This document shows positions 16,555 to 20,234 of a stretch of 20,234 nt of DNA, piece by piece (position 1 is the first letter of the stretch; each line of letters begins with the position of its first letter). Source of the DNA: CAYLJO01 sp964383905 (GTDB lineage: Bacteria; Acidobacteriota; Blastocatellia; Pyrinomonadales; Pyrinomonadaceae); NCBI GenBank assembly GCA_964383905.1, contig CAYLJO010000113.1, forward strand, positions 1-20,234, in the 5' to 3' direction. The position numbers and the translations under genes are program-made. The notes beneath the pieces are model-generated. The model ran no database searches and was not told where the DNA came from. It saw only the letters and a program-made list of their open reading frames with translations.

Positions 16555-18030
16555 TCAATTAATGCGAAAGAAGCGCTTGATCGAGGCGATGATGCCTGCC
16601 CGCCCATCAGCACCGTCCTCTGAGTGCGGCGCTCCGGCGACGAGACTGGCACGGCGTTCGGCAATGGTGTGGCTCAGCGACTCGACCAAGTCAGGATTAG
16701 TCTCAAACAGATGCTTCATGGCCTCGTGACCGATTTCCAGCACCTCTGTCTCCTCCGCGGCGACAACATTGGCGGTGCGAGGCTCGCCTGTGAATAAAGC
16801 CATCTCGCCGAAGAAGTCCCCCTCGTTAAGCGTGGCGACGGTGCGTGGTTTGCCGTTGTCCTTAATCTGCACCCTCACGCGGCCGCTGTGGACGACGAAC
16901 ATGGATGACCCTTCATCGCCCGCACGGATGACCGTTTCGCCGGGCGCGTAAACGTGGCTGGTGGAAGCCTCCGCAAGATGGGCGATCTCCTCTTCGGAGA
17001 GCGGCGCGAAAATATCAACGGCCGAAAGACGCTCGACGAAGCCGCCCCCGTTCCCCCGCGCCTCCTCCGCCCTGGCCGTGCGCTCGATATGTAGGGTGCG
17101 CGTCGGGAAGGGGAAGTTGAGCCGGGCGCGCTGGAAGGCGTACCAGATACGCTGCCTCACTAGTGCATCGGTGTCATTGTAGCGCGCGTAATCATCGAGC
17201 CAGTACTTAACCTCATACTCGACGCCGTTCTCACCCAAATTCTTGATGCGAACGATGGGCGTGATCTTCTGCGAGACGTTGTTGGCGTCGCGGATGGCCT
17301 CGCGCACGATGTGAATGGTTTTCGCGGGCGAGTCGACGTAGTGCGTGTTGAAGTAGATGATGCGCGCGTTCGAGTTGTCGCGCGGGCAGACCTCGATCGA
17401 TTCTTTCGCGATGCTGCTATTGCTGACCAGTATGATGTGATTGGTAAAAGTCCTGATCTTGACGGCGCGCCAGGTGATGGTCTCGACAACCCCGGTGCGC
17501 TGGCCGACCGTGATCACGTCGCCCACCTGAAAAGGCTTATCCGCGTGAAGTGAGATGCCGGTGAAGAAATTACCCAGGGTGTCTTGCAGCGCAAGGCCGA
17601 TGATGACACCGAAGATCGCCGACGTGGTAAAGAGCGCGCCCAGATTTACATTCGGGTAGATGCGGTTGAAAATAATGACGAAGAGGATGGCATAAACAAT
17701 GATCGAGAATATGTTGCGGACGAGGCTGGGCGCTTCGTAGCCTTTGCGTAGGCGAAAAGCGAGGCTGAAAATGGCCGCGCCGAGGGCGCGCACGAAGGCC
17801 AGCGCAAGGCCCGCCCACAGTACCAGCAGGATAATTCTCAGTACCGTGTCATAGGCGGCCTGCGTCTGCGCCGCGCCCTCGCCCGTCGCGTACGGACCCA
17901 TATGCTCCATAAAGTAGGCTCGGAGTGCCGGTTCCGAGGCGTAGAGGAGCAAGATCACCAGCGCGACAATGACCCCTGCTAAAAAGGAGAACAGGAATTG
18001 GTTTGTGTGTCGGGAACTCTGCGTGGCCAT
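16555..18030 (-). CDS. MscS-type mechanosensitive channel fused to a cyclic-nucleotide-binding domain
   Basis: This 491-aa protein has hydrophobic segments at about 11-31, 63-92, 103-122 and 131-150. The last is the MscS pore helix running into the beta domain (GLALQDTLGNFFTGISLHADKPFQVGDVI, then GVVETITWRAVKIRTFTNHIILVSNS). A C-terminal cNMP-binding domain covers about 335-460 with GDEGSSMFVVHSGRVRV and the phosphate-binding cassette GEMALFTGEPRTANV (408-422); E409 and R418 are the residues that normally hold the cyclic nucleotide. Related bCNG channels of the MscS superfamily are known, often with weak tension gating. It may couple a cyclic nucleotide to ion flow. The ATG at 18030 has a weak GAGAAG site. 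It stands between a CBS/MgtE_N protein and hsp20. Ligand and ion are unknown. Confidence 0.93.
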   Translation of the reverse strand: MATQSSRHTNQFLFSFLAGVIVALVILLLYASEPALRAYFMEHMGPYATGEGAAQTQAAYDTVLRIILLVLWAGLALAFVRALGAAIFSLAFRLRKGYEAPSLVRNIFSIIVYAILFVIIFNRIYPNVNLGALFTTSAIFGVIIGLALQDTLGNFFTGISLHADKPFQVGDVITVGQRTGVVETITWRAVKIRTFTNHIILVSNSSIAKESIEVCPRDNSNARIIYFNTHYVDSPAKTIHIVREAIRDANNVSQKITPIVRIKNLGENGVEYEVKYWLDDYARYNDTDALVRQRIWYAFQRARLNFPFPTRTLHIERTARAEEARGNGGGFVERLSAVDIFAPLSEEEIAHLAEASTSHVYAPGETVIRAGDEGSSMFVVHSGRVRVQIKDNGKPRTVATLNEGDFFGEMALFTGEPRTANVVAAEETEVLEIGHEAMKHLFETNPDLVESLSHTIAERRASLVAGAPHSEDGADGRAGIIASIKRFFRIN

Positions 18031-18332
18031 AATTCTTCTCGTCAGCGATAATATTTAACCGGGTCGGCTCGCACGCGCTCTTCCTCTCATCGATTTTAAT
18101 CGATGGCGCAGGTCGAAGGCCAAACGGAGAAGGGCGACCGCGAGCGAAAGGATCGTTCAGCCGGCGGCCGATGTTTTGTTACTCACATATGTGTGGGGAA
18201 AGCTCCGTCACAATCAACAGCAGTGACAAGGCTCACACGATGATGGTTTAGCCGAGCCGCCCACATTATTGATCAAGTCAAAAAGTAAAGAGGCAGATGG
18301 GAGAGCGAGGAAATATAGTTTTCGGACTCCGA
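18031..18332. other. Gene-free spacer upstream of the MscS-like channel
   Basis: No coding sequence is supported. It contains the inverted repeat CATCGATT-TT-AATCGATG (18088-18105), the palindrome CACATATGTG (18184-18193), and GTCAC...GTGAC arms around 18207-18227. TATTAT near 18050 on the minus strand could be a -10 element, but no matching -35 was seen. The palindromes could be operator sites; nothing identifies a regulator. Confidence 0.5.
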
Positions 18333-19574
18333 TTATACGAACAATCTGGGCAACCGCTGCCGCCAGCCTTTAGGCAGCAGTATTTCCATCGCATCGTCCA
18401 CCGTGACAATGCCAAGAATATCGCCGACTTCGTCGACGACAGGCAGCGCAAGCAAATTGTACTCGGCAATCTTTTGCGCAACCTCGCGGGCCGGATCCTC
18501 CGGACGCGCTGTTTGAAAGTCGTCGCGCATCACCGCTTCAAGCGGCGCAGCAGGGTCCGCGAGAATCAGGCTGCGCAGGGCGATGACGCCGACGAGTTTC
18601 CACAAGCCTTCGTGCTCGACAACATACAGATAATAGATCATGTTCGGCGTCTCGGCCATCTCGCGCAGGCGGGCGAGGGCTTCGCCGACGGTTAAGGCCC
18701 GGGGCAGCGTGACGAACTCCGTCGTCATCAAGCCGCCCGCCGTGTCATCTTCGTACGGCAGCAGTTCCGCGACGTCAGCCTGCTCTTCGCCTTCCATCAG
18801 GCCCAGCAGCTCTTCGGCCTTCTCTTCCGGCAGATCCCCGAGCACGTCCGCCGCTTCGTCCGGCGACATGTGTTCGAGGATGTCGGCCGCACGCTCCTCG
18901 TCCATGTCGCCGATGATGCGGGCCTGGTGTTCGGCGCGCATCTCTTCGAGCGTTTCGGCCGCCGTCTCGTCGTCGAGCGATTCGACAATCTCCGTGCCGT
19001 CATGATATGAGAGGGCTTCGGCCAGCCGGGCGATTTCCACCGGGTGGAGGCGCGCGAGCTTATCGCTCGAAGATTTTAACTGAACGGTCGCCGCGTCCGT
19101 CGCGAGATAGCCGACATCCGCCCAATCGATCACTTCCACCGGGCGGCCCGTCCCAAAAAATCCCGCGGGGACGAGCCGCCGCCACAGCCCTTGCAAACTC
19201 ACGTCCGCCCCCGTGACGCGCCACTCGCCCGCCGCCTCAATAATCTGCACATCGTTGACGCGTACCACGCGCTTACCGTCAACGTCAATCAACTGTTTAT
19301 CTAACACGTCGCGCGCCAGCAGAACTTCGCCTTCGCGGCGCACGAAGGGCCGCAGATCGAGAATATCCGCGTTGAGTCGCGCGCCGCGTTCGCTAAACTC
19401 CGCGATGCGCCAGCGCGGCAGAAAAAAATCACGGCGGCGGTAGCGCGCCACAAAACCCGTCACCGGCGGATGCTCTCCCGCGCCGAGGCAGACGATCACA
19501 TCCTTAATCGTCGCGACACGCTCGCCTTCGAGGTCGTATATGGGACGACCCAGCACTTGTGATAAATAGAGCAT
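18333..19574 (-). CDS. Soluble PRC-barrel / MgtE_N / CBS-pair protein (no transport domain)
   Basis: This 413-aa protein has two PRC-barrel-like units (about 1-75, PIYDLEGERVATIKDV; and 85-155, LIDVDGKRVVRVNDVQI). Next comes the MgtE N-terminal superhelix (about 170-285, with HMSPDEAADVLGDLPEEKAEELL and the MgtE hallmark YEDDTAGGLMTTEFVTL). Two CBS motifs follow (about 285-400, ending GDILGIVTVDDAMEILL). In MgtE channels these cytosolic parts sense Mg2+ and gate a five-helix pore; here the pore is absent and the protein stops at GWRQRLPRLFV. I start at ATG 19574 because GAGGGGAG lies six bases upstream; a 15-residue longer frame is unsupported. It may regulate a partner transporter or sense Mg2+ or adenylates. 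The function is inferred only. Confidence 0.88.
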   Translation of the reverse strand: MLYLSQVLGRPIYDLEGERVATIKDVIVCLGAGEHPPVTGFVARYRRRDFFLPRWRIAEFSERGARLNADILDLRPFVRREGEVLLARDVLDKQLIDVDGKRVVRVNDVQIIEAAGEWRVTGADVSLQGLWRRLVPAGFFGTGRPVEVIDWADVGYLATDAATVQLKSSSDKLARLHPVEIARLAEALSYHDGTEIVESLDDETAAETLEEMRAEHQARIIGDMDEERAADILEHMSPDEAADVLGDLPEEKAEELLGLMEGEEQADVAELLPYEDDTAGGLMTTEFVTLPRALTVGEALARLREMAETPNMIYYLYVVEHEGLWKLVGVIALRSLILADPAAPLEAVMRDDFQTARPEDPAREVAQKIAEYNLLALPVVDEVGDILGIVTVDDAMEILLPKGWRQRLPRLFV

Positions 19575-19609
19575 TTGAGGCTCCCCTCGTCCGGTTAGCG
19601 TCTGCCGGG

Positions 19610-19618
19610 ATGATAGCA
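19610..19618 (-). promoter_or_regulatory. Possible extended -10 promoter of the MgtE_N/CBS gene
   Basis: The minus strand reads TGCTATCAT (complement of 19610-19618): an extended -10 (TGN) with 5 of 6 matches to TATAAT, about 36 bases before the ATG. No good -35 was seen, which is compatible with an extended -10 promoter. Confidence 0.35.
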
Positions 19619-19714
19619 CGCTGGCGCGAGTCCCGGCACCCGAATATAGTCACAAGCTTGTTTCGATGATTACCTTCCGGTGAGTAGTAGAGAATGATGC
19701 GGGGACGCGGCGGA

Positions 19715-19743
19715 GAACCGGGCGCATCCGCTACGCCCGGTTC
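19715..19743. repeat. Perfect 10-bp GC-rich hairpin between the DUF4177-like and CBS genes
   Basis: GAACCGGGCG (19715-19724) and CGCCCGGTTC (19734-19743) are exact reverse complements around CATCCGCTA. GGAACCGG occurs once more just downstream. It could stop transcription coming from the DUF4177-like gene, although neither side has a T-run. Confidence 0.6.
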
Positions 19744-19821
19744 AAGACGGAACCGGCACGCTCTGGATTACACCGCTGCCACCAACGATGCCGTTAGCTT
19801 GGTTAGTTCAACCAGGGAGTA

Positions 19822-20091
19822 TTACCGCTCACGCTTTTCCCGCTTAAAATAGTAATTCGCCGCGCCAATCGTCACCCCTTCGCGGTTAAAGGGCTGGAAA
19901 GTGACCAACTCCCAGCCTTGTGAGCCCAGTTCGTTAAGCGCACTTTCCGTCATGTTGCGGGCTCCCGGCAAGTACACAACTTTGTATTCCCATCCGGGCT
20001 GCGATGGACGTTGCCTTTGTCCGTACCCTGTCCAGCCCATTATCCCGAAGAAGATCAACGTTGCTGCGATCAAGCATGCTTTTGCTCTCAT
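19822..20091 (-). CDS. Small exported DUF4177-like protein
   Basis: The product is 89 aa. It starts with a signal peptide or membrane anchor (MRAKACLIAATLIFFGIMGW, then TGYGQ). The compact domain that follows reads WEYKVVYLPGA...ALNELGSQGWELVTFQP, and ends with a basic FKREKRER. The WEYKVV / LNxLGxxGWELV pattern is typical of DUF4177 proteins, which have no known function. I start at ATG 20091 because AGGAGA lies six bases upstream; the open frame extends 30 residues further but without a site. No neighbour explains its role. Confidence 0.75.
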   Translation of the reverse strand: MRAKACLIAATLIFFGIMGWTGYGQRQRPSQPGWEYKVVYLPGARNMTESALNELGSQGWELVTFQPFNREGVTIGAANYYFKREKRER

Positions 20092-20234
20092 AGATATTCT
20101 CCTGACGAAACCCCATCCTAAAAGCCGCACGGCGGGCGAGCTGCTCAAGTGATTCGGGTAAACCTCACTGCCGTAAAACACGCAAGGAAATGGATAATGT
20201 TCCCCAAGTGTTGGCTCTTCCTCACTTTTGATAC
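20092..20234. other. Window end upstream of the DUF4177-like gene
   Basis: There is no supported gene in these last bases. They should include the promoter of the DUF4177-like gene, but no convincing -35/-10 pair was found. Confidence 0.4.

Noticed and set aside
16359..16664. 101-codon minus-strand frame across the hsp20 promoter region
   Set aside because: It overlaps the end of the MscS-like gene in another frame and runs through the promoter; there is no family resemblance.

Overview
The window is a GC-rich bacterial chromosome segment that contains a 100-N scaffold gap, so it probably comes from a draft or metagenome assembly. I see no phage, plasmid, transposase, CRISPR, rRNA or tRNA signal. 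TTG and GTG starts, the domain mix (a soluble PRC-MgtE_N-CBS protein, a cyclic-nucleotide-type MscS channel, a Clp ATPase without a middle domain) and heptamer-structured spacers make me think of Acidobacteriota. That is inference only, not proof.

Layout. Positions 1-3632, plus strand: the classical SRP/translation block ffh (5' end cut by the window edge) - rpsP - khpA - rimM - trmD - rplS. Every spacer in it carries inverted-repeat structure. Positions 3633-4006 hold the gap, flanked by purine-rich sequence. Positions 4007-6369, plus strand: two GT4-type glycosyltransferases, the second of the DUF1972/rhamnosyltransferase type, separated by a perfect 19-bp hairpin. From 6414 to 20091 every gene is on the minus strand. 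In transcription order these are: a small exported DUF4177-like protein, a PRC/MgtE_N/CBS protein, an MscS channel with a cNMP-binding domain, Hsp20, ClpB, a second Hsp20, GrpE, GroEL, a ClpA/ClpC-like unfoldase and an exported LolA-like protein.

Functionally the minus-strand block is a proteostasis island. It combines two small heat-shock holdases, a disaggregase (ClpB), the DnaK nucleotide-exchange factor (GrpE, without dnaK or dnaJ here), a chaperonin (GroEL, without groES here) and a second double-ring AAA+ protein that carries a ClpP-docking LGF tripeptide. It sits next to envelope/ion-stress genes. The first hsp20 has a near-consensus housekeeping promoter and a leader that can pair with its own Shine-Dalgarno. 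No CIRCE element was seen by eye.

The most noteworthy observations are the Clp ATPase, whose pore-loop tyrosines are replaced in both rings, the family of heptamer-built inverted repeats that abut or overlap stop codons, and possible RNA-level control of hsp20 and rplS.
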